Notes: generated by a model from the sequence alone, not told the origin. 64,000 bases of DNA from Heyndrickxia sporothermodurans (GCA_016756695.1 CP066701.1:3368001-3432000), one strand, 5' to 3'; positions 36,591-48,249 are shown, counted from the first letter of the stretch. Numbers and translations are program-made.

Positions 36591-37013
36591 ATGCCTACGC
36601 CAAGTATGGAAGATTATATCGAACAAATATATTTATTAATTGAAAATAAAGGTTACGCTCGTGTATCGGATATTGCAGATGCACTTTCCGTCCATCCCTC
36701 CTCTGTAACGAAAATGGTACAAAAGCTTGATAAGGATGAATATTTAGTTTATGAAAAATATCGAGGCCTCGTTCTTACACAAAAGGGAAAAAAGATAGGA
36801 AAGCGATTAGTTGATCGTCATGATTTGTTAGAACAGTTTCTAAAAATTATTGGTGTGAAGGAAGAAAATATATATCAAGATGTTGAAGGAATCGAGCATC
36901 ATTTAAGTTGGAATTCAATCGACCGCATTGGAGATTTAGTACAATTCTTTGAAGAGGATCCTAAACGCTCAGAAGATTTAAAACAATTACAACTAAAAAA
37001 CGAAGCAGAATAA
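36591..37013 (+). CDS. mntR: MntR, manganese-responsive repressor (DtxR family), 140 aa
   Basis: MntR represses manganese uptake genes when manganese is plentiful. The N-terminal winged helix ([25 protein letters not shown]) binds DNA. Metal ligands of the B. subtilis protein are in place: Asp8 and Glu11 in MEDYIEQ, a His in [10 protein letters not shown] and the EGIEHHLSW block. The ATG at 36591 follows GGGGGT; the longer frame is an accident of the open upstream leader. No manganese transporter gene is adjacent. Confidence 0.95.
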   Translation: MPTPSMEDYIEQIYLLIENKGYARVSDIADALSVHPSSVTKMVQKLDKDEYLVYEKYRGLVLTQKGKKIGKRLVDRHDLLEQFLKIIGVKEENIYQDVEGIEHHLSWNSIDRIGDLVQFFEEDPKRSEDLKQLQLKNEAE

Positions 37014-37040
37014 AAGAACCGTATTCATGCGGTTCTTTTA
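37014..37040. terminator. Terminator between mntR and the DUF3892 gene
   Basis: AAGAACCG pairs with CGGTTCTT around an 8-nt loop, between two convergent genes. Confidence 0.8.
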
Positions 37041-37048
37041 ATGTTCTG

Positions 37049-37267
37049 TTAGAAAATGGAAGGATAGTACGTAAAAAACCGATCATTTTCATCTTCATTT
37101 ACTAACGTTTCTACCCCACTTTGATTCCAATCAATATTAGTTCCATTTAGTAACCCTTCCTTTGTTTCTAATAAAGCTTTTCGATAAGAGATTATTCTAC
37201 CGCTGGAAGTTTGGAAGCTAATAATTTCTCCTTCATCATTTCGTTGAACTTTTGAAATATATTCCAT
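37049..37267 (-). CDS. DUF3892-family protein, 72 aa
   Basis: The small domain begins with YISKVQRNDEGEIISFQTSSGRIISY and has the ETKEGLLNGTNI segment, the pattern of DUF3892 proteins. Function is unknown. AAAGGAGAAT precedes the ATG on the minus strand. It is monocistronic. Confidence 0.7.
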   Translation of the reverse strand: MEYISKVQRNDEGEIISFQTSSGRIISYRKALLETKEGLLNGTNIDWNQSGVETLVNEDENDRFFTYYPSIF

Positions 37268-37431
37268 ATGAATGATTCTCCTTTCTAATTAGAATGGTAG
37301 TTAATACTATTTTGGTGTGTATATTTGAAAAATAAACATATAAAATTATTTCCTTATATATTGAATCTTTTTAAGATAGAAAAAGTATATAATGTAGGTA
37401 AACTATTTTTAATTGAATGGAGGCCATACAC

Positions 37432-39120
37432 TTGGGTGAAAATAAATCAGTTAAATCGGATATTCAAATTGCTCAAGAATCAAAATTAAAACATATAAAG
37501 GAAGTAGCAGAAAGCATTGGGCTAACCGAAGATGATATTGAATATTATGGAAAATATAAAGCGAAAATTACTTATGAAAAAATACATAGTTTAAAAGAAA
37601 ATAGAGATGGTCGATTAATTTTAGTTACGTCAATTAATCCAACAGCTGCTGGTGAGGGAAAATCTACGGTTACAGTAGGATTAGGAGATGCAATGCATCA
37701 GTTAGGGAAGAAGGTTGTAATTGCGTTACGTGAGCCATCTTTAGGACCTACTATGGGGATGAAAGGCGGAGCAACTGGTGGTGGTTATGCTCAAGTATTA
37801 CCTATGGAAGATATCAATCTTCATTTTACCGGTGATCTTCACGCAATAACTGCCGCAAATAATGCACTAGCAGCACTTATGGACAATCATATCCATCAAG
37901 GAAACCAATTGCAAATTGACCAAAGACGAATTGTTTGGAAGCGTGCTCTAGATATAAATGACCGGGCATTAAGGCAAATTGTGATTGGCCTTGGAGGCCC
38001 TTCGCAAGGTGTTCCCCGTGAAGATGGATTTGATATTACAGTAGCTTCAGAGATAATGGCTGTACTATGTCTATCAACAAGTCTCGAAGATTTAAAGAAA
38101 AGACTAGCTAAAATGGTAGTAGGGTACAATACATCCAAACAACCTGTAACAGTAGGAGATTTAGGAGTTGAAGGAGCACTTAGCTTATTATTGAAAGATG
38201 CATTGAAACCGAATCTCGTTCAAACAATCGAACATACACCTGCATTAGTCCATGGTGGACCGTTTGCAAATATTGCTCATGGCTGTAACAGTATCATGGC
38301 AACGAAATCTGCATTAAAATTGGCAGATTATGTAGTAACGGAAGCAGGATTTGGAGCAGATTTAGGAGCGGAAAAATTTTTAAATATTAAAGCTAGGGCT
38401 GCAAATATAAAACCTGATGCCGTAGTTGTTGTAGCAACAATTAGAGCATTAAAAATGCATGGAGGTATGTTAAAGTCGGATTTGCAACATGAGAATGTTT
38501 TAGCATTGGAAAAGGGTTTGGAAAATTTGCAAAAACATATAGAAACGATTTATAACTTTGGTTTACCAGTAGTCGTTGCGATCAATCGATTTATTACAGA
38601 TACCGATGCAGAAATCAATACCCTTACAAATTGGTGTACTGAACAAAAAGTTCCGGTAGCATTAACCGAAGTGTGGGAAAAAGGTGGAAAGGGTGGTTTG
38701 CAATTAGCAGAGTTGGTGATTGAACAAATTGAATCGAATAAGCAAACATTTGAGTATCTTTATGATTTGAACCTCCCTATAGAAGAAAAAATTAAAAAAA
38801 TAGTGCAAAAGGTGTATGGGGGATCTGATGTAGAATTTTCTACAAAAGCAATGAAGCAATTAAAGGAATTTCAAGAATTTGGATGGGGTCAATTGCCTGT
38901 TTGTATGGCCAAGACGCAATATTCATTATCTGATGAACCTACCAAATTAGGACGTCCGAAAAATTTTACGATCCATGTTCGTGAATTAGTACCAAAATTA
39001 GGAGCTGGATTTATCGTCGCACTAACCGGTGATGTGATGACGATGCCTGGACTTCCTAAAAAGCCTGCCGCTTACCAGATGAATATCGATGAAAAAGGAA
39101 GAGCAATAGGATTATTCTAA
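37432..39120 (+). CDS. fhs: Formate--tetrahydrofolate ligase, 562 aa
   Basis: Fhs makes 10-formyl-tetrahydrofolate from formate, ATP and THF for one-carbon metabolism. The P-loop is [12 protein letters not shown] (about 61-72), and the family motifs [19 protein letters not shown] and [17 protein letters not shown] are intact. I chose the TTG start at 37432, after GGAGG; an in-frame ATG at 37417 overlaps that ribosome site. Full length is normal for the family. B. subtilis 168 lacks fhs, but many Bacillaceae have it. Confidence 0.95.
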   Translation: MGENKSVKSDIQIAQESKLKHIKEVAESIGLTEDDIEYYGKYKAKITYEKIHSLKENRDGRLILVTSINPTAAGEGKSTVTVGLGDAMHQLGKKVVIALREPSLGPTMGMKGGATGGGYAQVLPMEDINLHFTGDLHAITAANNALAALMDNHIHQGNQLQIDQRRIVWKRALDINDRALRQIVIGLGGPSQGVPREDGFDITVASEIMAVLCLSTSLEDLKKRLAKMVVGYNTSKQPVTVGDLGVEGALSLLLKDALKPNLVQTIEHTPALVHGGPFANIAHGCNSIMATKSALKLADYVVTEAGFGADLGAEKFLNIKARAANIKPDAVVVVATIRALKMHGGMLKSDLQHENVLALEKGLENLQKHIETIYNFGLPVVVAINRFITDTDAEINTLTNWCTEQKVPVALTEVWEKGGKGGLQLAELVIEQIESNKQTFEYLYDLNLPIEEKIKKIVQKVYGGSDVEFSTKAMKQLKEFQEFGWGQLPVCMAKTQYSLSDEPTKLGRPKNFTIHVRELVPKLGAGFIVALTGDVMTMPGLPKKPAAYQMNIDEKGRAIGLF

Positions 39121-39124
39121 AGAG

Positions 39125-39149
39125 AAACAGGCGAAAAGCCTGTTTTTTT
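39125..39149 (+). terminator. Terminator of fhs
   Basis: AAACAGGC pairs with GCCTGTTT and is followed by a T run. Confidence 0.9.
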
Positions 39150-39282
39150 GTTTGGGAATTTCCCCCACTAATATTATTAGAACAAATTTATTTTTCTGAA
39201 AAGTATTTACAAATGACTACATGTATTTTAGTATTACTAAAGGAAGAAAAAACTTCCAATTTACTAGAAGGGAGAATTAAAT

Positions 39283-39336
39283 ATGCGTTTACTTACTAAA
39301 AGAAGTTTAAAAAAGAAAAAGGATAACACCACGTAG
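39283..39336 (+). CDS. Putative 17-aa basic leader peptide
   Basis: A very short frame (MRLLTKRSLKKKKDNTT) follows a good ribosome site (AGAAGGGAGA, about 8 bases upstream) and ends 24 bp before the next gene. It may be a leader peptide of the downstream gene. Shortness makes it uncertain. Confidence 0.35.
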   Translation: MRLLTKRSLKKKKDNTT

Positions 39337-39360
39337 AGAAAAGGAAAAGTTGAGGAGGAT

Positions 39361-42300
39361 ATGATGATAAATCCAATGACAGAAACAATAAAAATCGTAA
39401 AGTATCATGAAGATTTGGCAAAATCAATTGCTGAAATGTGGAATGAAAGTCGTGATAGCTGGGGTGGAGATTCGGCGATTATGACTGAAGAGCAAGTGCT
39501 TGAAAAAGAAGCGAATTCGGAAGATTTATTCCTATACCTCGCTTTGGATGGAGAAAAGGTAGTTGGATATTGCGGAATATCTGAATATAAAGAGGATATA
39601 GAAGCACTGTATATTCGGTTATTAAATGTGCACCCTGATTATCATGGCAAGAAAATAGGTAAACAACTTGTTTTAAAGGCAGTTGAAAAAACCGTTGAAT
39701 TAGGCTGGCCGCGTATTGACCTTTACACATGGCCAGGGAATGTTAAAGCTGTGCCTTTATACAAGAAATGCGGTTTTTTCTGGGAGGATCGCGATGATAC
39801 GACCCACTTAATGAACTTTATCCCATTAGTCTTACAAAATGAAATAACAAAACCACTTTTTCATTCGATTGATTGGTATGAAGATAATGTTAGAGAGATT
39901 GAAGTGAAGCCTGATGGTATAAAAGAAAATGGATTCACTTACTTTGAATATGTATGGGAAAATGAGGAGCATTTTCTTCGTGTTCAAATAGAAAAGAGCG
40001 GTAGAGGGATTCGTTTAATTGAAACGAATGATATCCAAATCGAACTTCTAATGGAACAACATACACAAATCGAAGGAAGAGAATCGAAACTTCAACTTGA
40101 AATACAAAGTAAACAGAATGATGCGATTGAAGTAACACTAGAAGGCTGTGAAAATGAAAGAATCCATGTACAGGGGAAAATGGAAGAAACATTTAAACAT
40201 AAAAAAATAATAGAATTTCCATTTCAGATAAAACGTGGTGAGGAACCTAATGAATGGATCACTCATCCTAAAGCTGAAGTTAAGATTGAAATGAATGGTC
40301 GGACGTCTTTGTTTGCTGTTGGCGTTTTTCCAAAAAAAGCGATGAAAGTAAAGCCGGTTTATATTCCGAAAAAATTTGACACGAATAAACAACAATTCTG
40401 TTATATAGAAATTGAAAACTATTTAAAAAATGAAGCTGAAATTTTTATAAATCTGTCACCTAACAAATTAGTAAAGTGGGAGAAAAATAGCTATTCATCG
40501 ATTATTTCCGATACTGGTATGATAAAAATTCCTTTCCAAATTAAGAAATATGGCTTTTTACAATCGGAGTGTACAGTAGTCGTTCAAACGGCTGAAGAAA
40601 CCTTTGATTGGCAGGAAACATTAGCATTTTCTATGCCTTACTTCGGTGTGAAAGATGGTGGGTTTGATCAAGAATTCTATTATTTGCAAAACGGATTTTA
40701 CTCAGTATACGTTCGTAAAAGGGACAATGCAATTTCATTTGGAAATGAACAAAAATTTAACCAAAGAACGTTCCTTCTTCCACCGAAATTCGGCAAACCA
40801 TATGTGGCCGAATTAACAAAGAAACAAGCATCTTCATATGAATGGAAATACACTGAGACATCAGCAATTATGAAAATTCATTATGAGATTGAGAAGCCAT
40901 CGAAGCAAAATGTAGCACTATGTTTTGAATTATTCAGTGAAGGTTTATTAAACTATTGGCTAGAATTAGAAAATGTATCCGGATCAATAATAGAAAAATT
41001 GTATATTTATCAGCCAATAAGACATGAGCTAAATCAAACTTATCTACCATTAAACAATGAAATCGTTTATTTTAATGATGCAAAAATGACCGATTTAAAC
41101 CAATTAAATAGTAAGGATGTAACTAGTAATTGGTTATTTTCTGACGATAAAAAGGATCCTCATGGAATAACTTGGGATACTCAAGTGAAAATTGGATTTG
41201 AGGGATGGTTATTATATTTAGAGGAAAATACCGGAAATATTCTTAATCATGAAATAATAAAATCAAAAAAAATCTGCTTTTCATTAGGTGTCATTAAAAC
41301 TGTTAAGGAATTTCAACTATTTGCAAATCATACATTTGAGCAACCAATTATCAATGAAGTGGAACTTAGCACAAAAACGCGGAATCCAATTATTTCAAGC
41401 GGCGAAGTGGAATTGGAATTAAAAAGGAGTCAAAATCGTTATTTTAATGGTGTCTTGTCTTTATTAAAAAATGAGGAACCACTGAGAAAGATAAGTATTG
41501 AACAAGAAAAGAATGAAGCCTTGAAATTTATACACCGTTTAAATGATGGACCATTTGTACCTCTTCACTATACACTTAAAAATGAATCGCAAACGATACA
41601 AGGTTCGTCCTTATTTTTACGAAAAGAAATTCGACCGATTTATTCTCGAAAAGTAGAAGAGAACGATCAATTTATTTATGAAATTGAAAATGGTGAATTA
41701 AAATTCGGTGCTGCTTCTGGATTTTTTCCAACATTATATTCCGTTCGATACAAAGGGAAGGAATGGTTAGATTCATCGTTTCCAACCCCGGAACCAAAGG
41801 CATGGTGGAACCCTTGGGCTGGAGGATTCAGTTCCCATCTTAGTGGGATAAGTCTCTTTTCATATATTAAAGAGTCGTCACAAACATCTTTTGTAAAAAA
41901 ACTGGATCAATATGAAAACGTATGGGAAGGCTTAGCAATTGAAACAAACATGGAGCATCACGAAAAATGGAAAGGGTTGAAAATTACACAATACTTTTTA
42001 ACTATTCCAGGAGTTCCGATTATTACACATTATACAGAATTAACTCATCCGAATCGGACGATCAATCAATTTGTGTATACAGATGTGTTTTTGAAGAAAG
42101 AAACGACAGTTCAATTGCATAATAAAAATGGTTCGACTAAATTTAAAGCTGGATTCGAAGAACACATTTTTCGTTTAAGTAATCCGACTACTTTTTCTGA
42201 TAGTGACCAAACACAATATTTACAACTCGTTACAAGTAAAGATTCATTGGATTCAGAATGTATTTTTAGTGAGGACTTTGCTTTAGTTAGCACAACGGAC

Positions 42301-42414
42301 TTTATAAATAATAGACCGGGCCATACAAAAAAAACAGATCCAATTTTCATGTTATTTCCCCATCAACCAGTTGATAAAGAAATGATCAAGAATTTGAAAT
42401 CAATTAAATTTTAA
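39361..42414 (+). CDS. GNAT acetyltransferase fused to a large beta-rich domain, 1017 aa
   Basis: Residues about 7-155 form a GNAT acetyltransferase (IRLLNVHPDYHGKKIGKQLV is the acetyl-CoA loop; VPLYKKCGFF is the last strand). The remaining 850 residues are unlike any family I can name. They are beta-strand-rich, lack cysteines in pairs and membrane segments, and end in an aromatic stretch (KAWWNPWAGGFSSHLSG) that recalls carbohydrate-active beta-sandwich enzymes. This likeness is weak. GAGGAGG precedes ATG 39361; the next in-frame ATG at 39364 is also possible. It lies 11 bp before an amidohydrolase gene, which suggests a common pathway. Confidence 0.75.
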   Translation: MMINPMTETIKIVKYHEDLAKSIAEMWNESRDSWGGDSAIMTEEQVLEKEANSEDLFLYLALDGEKVVGYCGISEYKEDIEALYIRLLNVHPDYHGKKIGKQLVLKAVEKTVELGWPRIDLYTWPGNVKAVPLYKKCGFFWEDRDDTTHLMNFIPLVLQNEITKPLFHSIDWYEDNVREIEVKPDGIKENGFTYFEYVWENEEHFLRVQIEKSGRGIRLIETNDIQIELLMEQHTQIEGRESKLQLEIQSKQNDAIEVTLEGCENERIHVQGKMEETFKHKKIIEFPFQIKRGEEPNEWITHPKAEVKIEMNGRTSLFAVGVFPKKAMKVKPVYIPKKFDTNKQQFCYIEIENYLKNEAEIFINLSPNKLVKWEKNSYSSIISDTGMIKIPFQIKKYGFLQSECTVVVQTAEETFDWQETLAFSMPYFGVKDGGFDQEFYYLQNGFYSVYVRKRDNAISFGNEQKFNQRTFLLPPKFGKPYVAELTKKQASSYEWKYTETSAIMKIHYEIEKPSKQNVALCFELFSEGLLNYWLELENVSGSIIEKLYIYQPIRHELNQTYLPLNNEIVYFNDAKMTDLNQLNSKDVTSNWLFSDDKKDPHGITWDTQVKIGFEGWLLYLEENTGNILNHEIIKSKKICFSLGVIKTVKEFQLFANHTFEQPIINEVELSTKTRNPIISSGEVELELKRSQNRYFNGVLSLLKNEEPLRKISIEQEKNEALKFIHRLNDGPFVPLHYTLKNESQTIQGSSLFLRKEIRPIYSRKVEENDQFIYEIENGELKFGAASGFFPTLYSVRYKGKEWLDSSFPTPEPKAWWNPWAGGFSSHLSGISLFSYIKESSQTSFVKKLDQYENVWEGLAIETNMEHHEKWKGLKITQYFLTIPGVPIITHYTELTHPNRTINQFVYTDVFLKKETTVQLHNKNGSTKFKAGFEEHIFRLSNPTTFSDSDQTQYLQLVTSKDSLDSECIFSEDFALVSTTDFINNRPGHTKKTDPIFMLFPHQPVDKEMIKNLKSIKF

Positions 42415-42425
42415 GGGAGCTAGCG

Positions 42426-43277
42426 ATGAATATTATTGACGCACATATTCATTTCTCAAATATACGCTCTTTTCATGAAACGGCAAAGGAGCAATCTTTT
42501 GTCGATTATTCAAAAAAAGGGATTATAAATGAATTTGAAGAAGCAGGGGTCGTTCTAGGTATTGGTATGGGGTTAACGGAGACATATGGAATGGGTTTTC
42601 CAGATCCAAAGACTAGTACACCAATGGGGCTGGATTTGGATTCTAGTTTACCGAACAATATTGTTTATTGTGCGGGAATTAATCCATATACATTAAATAA
42701 TGAGACTCTTGTTTTACTAGAAAATGAGTTACAAAAAGATAATGTAGTAGGAATAAAGATTTATTTAGGTTATTATCCTTTTTATGCATATGATGAAATT
42801 TATCATCCGGTTTACGCTTTAGCTGAAAAATATGATGTCCCTGTTGTTTTCCATACAGGTGATACATATTCGGAACGGGGATTATTAAAATATTCCCATC
42901 CTTTAACATTAGATGAGGTCGCTGTTCGTTTTCGTAAAGTTCGTTTTGTAATGGCGCATTTTGGCGATCCATGGGTATTAACTGGTGCGGAAGTAGTGTA
43001 TAAAAATTCGAATATGTTTGCTGATCTTTCCGGATTAATTGTCGGAACAGAAATAGAGCTAATGAGTTATTCAGAAGGAAGGTTTTTAGATCATTTACGA
43101 CACGCATTAGTATACTGTGACCATTATGATCGATTATTGTTCGGGACCGACTGGCCATTAGCACCTATAAAACCATATATAAAATTCATCCAACAATTGA
43201 TCCCGAAAAAATATCATGAAGATGTGTTTTATAATAATGCAGTAAAGGTTTTCCCAAAAATAAAAGATAAACTCTAA
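42426..43277 (+). CDS. Amidohydrolase-superfamily (amidohydrolase_2) enzyme, 283 aa
   Basis: This is a TIM-barrel metal-dependent hydrolase. The N-terminal HIHF (HxH) pair, a Lys/strand motif VGIKIYLGYYPF, the His strands VVFHTGD and VMAHFGDPW, and the catalytic Asp in LFGTDWPL are all present. Members hydrolyse or decarboxylate many small substrates; the substrate here is unknown. GGGAGC precedes the ATG, and the gene begins 11 bp after the GNAT fusion, so they form a two-gene operon. Confidence 0.85.
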   Translation: MNIIDAHIHFSNIRSFHETAKEQSFVDYSKKGIINEFEEAGVVLGIGMGLTETYGMGFPDPKTSTPMGLDLDSSLPNNIVYCAGINPYTLNNETLVLLENELQKDNVVGIKIYLGYYPFYAYDEIYHPVYALAEKYDVPVVFHTGDTYSERGLLKYSHPLTLDEVAVRFRKVRFVMAHFGDPWVLTGAEVVYKNSNMFADLSGLIVGTEIELMSYSEGRFLDHLRHALVYCDHYDRLLFGTDWPLAPIKPYIKFIQQLIPKKYHEDVFYNNAVKVFPKIKDKL

Positions 43278-43281
43278 CGGT

Positions 43282-43319
43282 AAAAAAAACTCGTATTACC
43301 TTGCAATACGAGTTTTTTT
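43282..43319. terminator. Bidirectional terminator between the amidohydrolase gene and glnS
   Basis: AAAAAAACTCGTATT pairs with AATACGAGTTTTTTT around a 7-nt loop between convergent genes. Confidence 0.92.
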
Positions 43320-43323
43320 GTCC

Positions 43324-44976
43324 TTATAATTTAAATGAACTTTTCAATGATACAACACGGTTGAATACGAGTGAATCCTTAGTTGAATGCTTCGGATCGA
43401 CATTGAAATAGCCATGTCTAAAAAATTGAAACTTGTCATTCGCTTCTGCGCTTTTCATATTAGGTTCAACAAAGCCTTTTGCAATTTCAAGGGAATTTGG
43501 ATTGATATGGTCCAAAAATGTTCCATCCTCATCTTCTTCCTCATCTAAAATTAATGAATTATAAAGTCGAAATTCAGCCGGTATCGCTTTAGTTGCTTCA
43601 ACCCAATGAATTGTCCCTTTCACTTTTCTTCCAGTGAATCCCGTTCCACTTTTCGTTTCCGGATCATACGTGCAATGTAATTCAATAACTTCTCCGTTTT
43701 CGTCCTTAATAACATCTTCACATTTAATAAAATATGCATGTTTCAAGCGTACTTCATTGCCAGGGAAGAGACGGAAGTATTTTTTAGGCGGATTTTCCAT
43801 GAAATCCTCTTTTTCGATATATATTTCACGCGAAAACGGAATTTGTCTTGTGCCCATTTCCGGTACTTCCGGATTTATTTCAGCATCAAGCATTTCAACT
43901 TGTCCTTCAGGATAGTTTGTAATTACTACCTTCAATGGTTTTAAGACGGCCATCGTTCTAGGTGCTTTAAGTTTTAAATCCTCTCGAATAAAATGCTCAA
44001 GCATTTGGACATCAACGGCACCGCTGCTTTTTGAGATGGCAAGTTCTTCACAAAAAGCACGAATTGCTTCAGGTGTAAAACCTCTCCGTCTGAGGCCAGA
44101 TATCGTTGGTAGGCGTGGGTCATCCCACCCATCTACAATATTTTCTTCAACTAATTGTTTTAGTTTTCTTTTACTCATTACAGTATTTGTCAAATTTAAT
44201 CGACCAAACTCAATTTGTCTTGGTTTTGATTCCATCTCACATTTTTCTACAACCCAGTTGTAAAGGGGACGTTGATCCTCAAACTCAACTGTACATAATG
44301 AATGAGTGATCCCTTCGATTGCATCTTCAATTGGATGTGCAAAAGCATACATCGGATAAATACACCATTTATCACCTGTATTATGATGTGTCGCATGCGA
44401 AATACGATAAAGAACAGGATCCCTTAAATTAATATTCGGTGAGGACATATCAATCTTTGCTCGTAGTACCTTTTCACCGTTAGCGAATTCGCCATTTTTC
44501 ATTCTCGTAAATAGATCAAGATTTTCTTCAATACTACGATTTCTGGAAGGACTTTCTTTGCCCGGCTCTGTTAACGTACCGCGGTACTCTCTAATTTCGT
44601 CTGCGGAAAGATCTTCAACATAGGCAAGTCCTTTTTTGATTAATAAAATTGCTTTTTCATACATTACATCAAAGTAATTAGAGGCGAAAAACAAATTTTC
44701 CCATTCGTAACCTAACCATTTTACATCTTCTTTAATTGATTCAACGAACTCGATATCTTCTTTTAATGGATTGGTATCATCAAAACGTAAATTTGTCTTT
44801 CCATTAAATTCATCTGCTAATGAAAAGTTGATAAAAATTGATTTGGCATGTCCAATGTGTAAATACCCATTTGGTTCTGGCGGGAATCGAGTTATAATTG
44901 TATCGTGTTTTCCGCTATGTAAATCTTCAACCATTATGTCTCGAATAAAATTGGATGGCGTTGCTTTTTCTTCCAT
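43324..44976 (-). CDS. glnS: Glutaminyl-tRNA synthetase, 550 aa
   Basis: GlnRS charges tRNA-Gln directly with glutamine. Class I motifs are intact: HIGH in [14 protein letters not shown] and KMSKS-like VMSKRK. The [17 protein letters not shown] block and the C-terminal anticodon-binding beta-barrels ([24 protein letters not shown]) are of GlnRS, not GluRS. Length fits the E. coli enzyme (about 553). B. subtilis has no GlnRS and uses GatCAB amidation instead, so this gene is an extra. Codon use looks like that of its neighbours. Confidence 0.93.
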   Translation of the reverse strand: MEEKATPSNFIRDIMVEDLHSGKHDTIITRFPPEPNGYLHIGHAKSIFINFSLADEFNGKTNLRFDDTNPLKEDIEFVESIKEDVKWLGYEWENLFFASNYFDVMYEKAILLIKKGLAYVEDLSADEIREYRGTLTEPGKESPSRNRSIEENLDLFTRMKNGEFANGEKVLRAKIDMSSPNINLRDPVLYRISHATHHNTGDKWCIYPMYAFAHPIEDAIEGITHSLCTVEFEDQRPLYNWVVEKCEMESKPRQIEFGRLNLTNTVMSKRKLKQLVEENIVDGWDDPRLPTISGLRRRGFTPEAIRAFCEELAISKSSGAVDVQMLEHFIREDLKLKAPRTMAVLKPLKVVITNYPEGQVEMLDAEINPEVPEMGTRQIPFSREIYIEKEDFMENPPKKYFRLFPGNEVRLKHAYFIKCEDVIKDENGEVIELHCTYDPETKSGTGFTGRKVKGTIHWVEATKAIPAEFRLYNSLILDEEEDEDGTFLDHINPNSLEIAKGFVEPNMKSAEANDKFQFFRHGYFNVDPKHSTKDSLVFNRVVSLKSSFKL

Positions 44977-45169
44977 TAATAGATCACCCTTCTTACATCT
45001 TCATTTTGGATATTCTAATATTATAACAAACTAATGAAAACAGTAAACATTTCTCTTGATATTATAGGCTGAACCAACACATTTTTATAAATGAGTCAAT
45101 TTCATAATTGCTCTTTTTAAAAATACAGAATCCTACAGAATTTCTAAAATATATTTTTAAAAACAGAAA

Positions 45170-46523
45170 TCATGCTACTTGTTGCTGATTTAATTGTACA
45201 TTAATTCGGTCTGCGGCTAACTTTGAAGCATTATAAATAAGGGTTACCATGTCAAAATGAATTTTTGCACGTTTCCCAGTACGATAGCGAACATTGTTCA
45301 GTTGAAAGAATTCTTTCAGATAGGCATTAACCCGTTCTACGGCAGTACGACGTTTGAAAATGTTTTTCCATGCTTGTGACCCGCGTGCTGGTGCGGTATA
45401 TCTGCGAAGGTCTGAAGTGATTTTCACTTTATAAACCTTTTGGCAAATACCTTCATTAGCTAAGGGACAGTCGCTGCATTCCTTTGGTCTTGTGTATTTC
45501 AATGTTTCATATTTAGGATCAAAACTATCATAACGATAAGAATGCTCTCTGAAACAAGTTGGGGCAAAGTGTTTATCATAGCCAATGATTTCCCCTTCAT
45601 TTCGCTTATTATACGCGATGACGGATTGTTGTCCCATTCGATGTACCTGCTCGTATATGGGTTCATAGTCATAGCCCGCATCCATTGTTTGATAACGTAA
45701 TGGAAGGTGAAGGCGTTCCTGAATTCCTTTCAGTAAAGGGATAGCTGCCTTACCATCATTTAGACTCCCAGATGAAAAAAGAGCCTGTAGAATGTATTGG
45801 CTTGATGTACCAACGGCTAAATGACCTTTGTAGCCAAACCAAAAAACATTTTGTCCTTCTGAGTTCTTTTTCACGCCCCATTTAGGGTCTTGGGGAACTT
45901 CGGCACGTAGTTCGGCTAGGGGAACATCTAATTGGGCCACAATTTTTCTATCATATAAAGGTAAATTGGCTTCCGTTTCAGCTTGTTCTTTAAGCCACCC
46001 GTCACGCTCATCTTTTGATTTCCGACCACGTTTTTGGGGTTCAGATTTTGGCTTTTCTTCTTTTGGCTGCGCTTGGTCTCGTGCTTCAAAATGGGTTGCA
46101 TCAATGGCCACTGTATCATCCGTGATGAAACCTTCTGCAATAGCCTGGAGGACCACTTTTTCTTGTTCTTTCTCAAGGATATCGCTTTCCTCCAATTTCG
46201 TTATGAGACGTGAATAGGAGGATTCTGAAGGCACATGATCAGAAACCAAAAAGCCACAATTTAACTTAAAAGCTAGATCATCATGAAGACGTTTTATAAG
46301 ATCCTTCATCGTAGGGATGCGCTCTATGTATCTTACAAAGGTGGAGATAATCATGGCCTGCATAGTTTAGTTCTTCCGGTGCACCCAACCGTGATTTTTT
46401 CGCCACTTGATGGTACATCGAATCCAAATCTACCGCTGAAATAATGGCTTCATATTTTTGGGTAGGTTCCATGTCAAATAATTCCTGTATGCCAAATAGG
46501 CTAGGTTGTCGTATAATAGTCAT
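45170..46523 (-). pseudogene. IS1182-family transposase (copy B), one frameshift
   Basis: Apart from one extra base near 46358, where copy A reads NYATMIIST, this copy gives a continuous protein of about 450 residues with DTVAIDATHFEARD, the Cys-rich CSDCPLANEGICQK segment and RRTAVERVNAYLKEFF. It starts at the ATG at 46523, after ACTGGAGGAG on the minus strand. If the lesion is an assembly error, this could be the functional transposase that mobilises the unit. Confidence 0.88.
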
Positions 46524-46658
46524 AAGAAGTACTCCTCCAGTCTTTTTATGGTTTGTGGTCAACGTAAGCCCGAATTATAAAAAATAAGTGTACCTTTCGG
46601 TACGCATCGTAAATAGCCGTAAATTCTGACTTTTTTAATCGAATTACGGCTATTTCAT

Positions 46659-48249
46659 TTATTTGCTACATTCTGCCTGAATCATTTTTGACCAGGGCAT
46701 GTATTGATCTAAAATTTCAGGGTTTTGTTGGACGCCGAGATTTGGTAAATCCGTAAAAAGTTTCTTTATATATTCATAGAAATCAACGCCGTTACTTTTG
46801 GCAGTTTCAGCAATACTTAAACAGATGGCATTCGCTTTTGCACCAGCTTCACTTACACTAAAGAGCCAATTTTTCTTCCTATAACGTTGGGACGGATGGC
46901 GTTCTCGGCTGGATTATTATCCATTTCAATTCGCCCATCATTCAGGAATAATTTGAGTCCATTTGCCCTGTTTAATGTGTATTCAGTTGCTTTTGCTAAC
47001 GCATTTTTTCCGTAAAATGGTGATGTTTCAACCCAGTGAAGGAATTCCTCCACGATTGGCTTCGAGTACTTTTGACGTTTTTTCTTCGTTTACTCGGAGA
47101 GACAAACGTTTAAATTGCCTTTCTAGTCGATATAAATCATCACAATATTTCACACCGATTCTACCATTTTTGCTATCAGCTTTCAGCCAATAACGACGAA
47201 CATGCGCCCAACAATTTGCGAAATTAACGCCTTCCAACTTATCATAAGCAGAATAACCATCACACACAATCGTTCCAGAAAAGCCTTCAATAAAACTTTC
47301 AAGGACAGATCGAGCTCGAGATAATGCGCTTTGAAAGAGAGTCATTGTTACTCTTTGGCTTGGCACACTTCGAAACACCCAATTATACGCATTGGCTTTT
47401 ACCAGATTTCCCATCGGATCGGTTGATAATTTGTCCGTATGTTTCATCGACATGCAAAACCGATTTTGCCATCATCAACTCTTTCATTCGTTCGTATACA
47501 GGTAACAGCCAATCATGTGCTACACGGATAACCCAATTCGATAGGTTTTTATCATTGGTATTCAGTCCATAGCGATTCCATTCCTTTACCTGACGGTAAA
47601 GAGGTAAATATTGTGCAAATTTATCATAGATGACTTTGGCAAGTACGCTAGGACTTGCGATGCTACGCTGAATCGCTGGTTGTGGTGCTTTCCCGCGTTT
47701 GATTTGTGCTGGCTGTGATGAATCAACTTTGCAGTCTTTACATTCATACGCATGTTCAATGTGCTGTACTTTCATCATTTTGCAGGAATAAATTTTGCTT
47801 CTTCACGTACAAGTGTACTACCAATTTCAATCATTTGCCCTTGGCAACAGTCACAGATTGTATTTTTCGGATGATGGTGAATAGCTTCTACTTCAATACC
47901 ATCATGCAAGGAATCATTTCGTTTTTTGATTTAACTTTTCGTACAACAGTATAAGAGATTGTCTGTTGGCTTTGTTCTTCTGTGTGCTCAGGTTCGCTAA
48001 AAGCCGGGTCATCATCAAATAATGAGCCTTGCCCATCTGGTACGTTGTATTTCGATTTTCGGATTTCGATCCATATAAAAGTTTTGTTAAATGGCGAATT
48101 TGTTCAGTTAGCGCTTCAATCTGTTTAGTTGATTGATCTAGCTTTTTCGATAAGTCTTTGTTTTGTTGATTTGAATGAGCCAATTGTTCTTCGAGAAGTC
48201 GAATTAATTTCCCATATGGATTCTTGTTATTGGAAGAAGTATTAACCAT
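46659..48249 (-). pseudogene. IS66 transposase TnpC (copy B), several frameshifts
   Basis: Same gene as 3336-4925. Here the region RSVPSQRVTMTLFQSA and the segment FYGKNALAKATEYTLNR read correctly, while breaks appear near 48058 (one A missing), 47915, 47770 and 47393, and in the last 200 bp. The breaks only partly coincide with those in copy A. Confidence 0.87.

Noticed and set aside
43324-44976. glnS being a GluRS
   Set aside because: The [14 protein letters not shown] block and the C-terminal double beta-barrel are of GlnRS.
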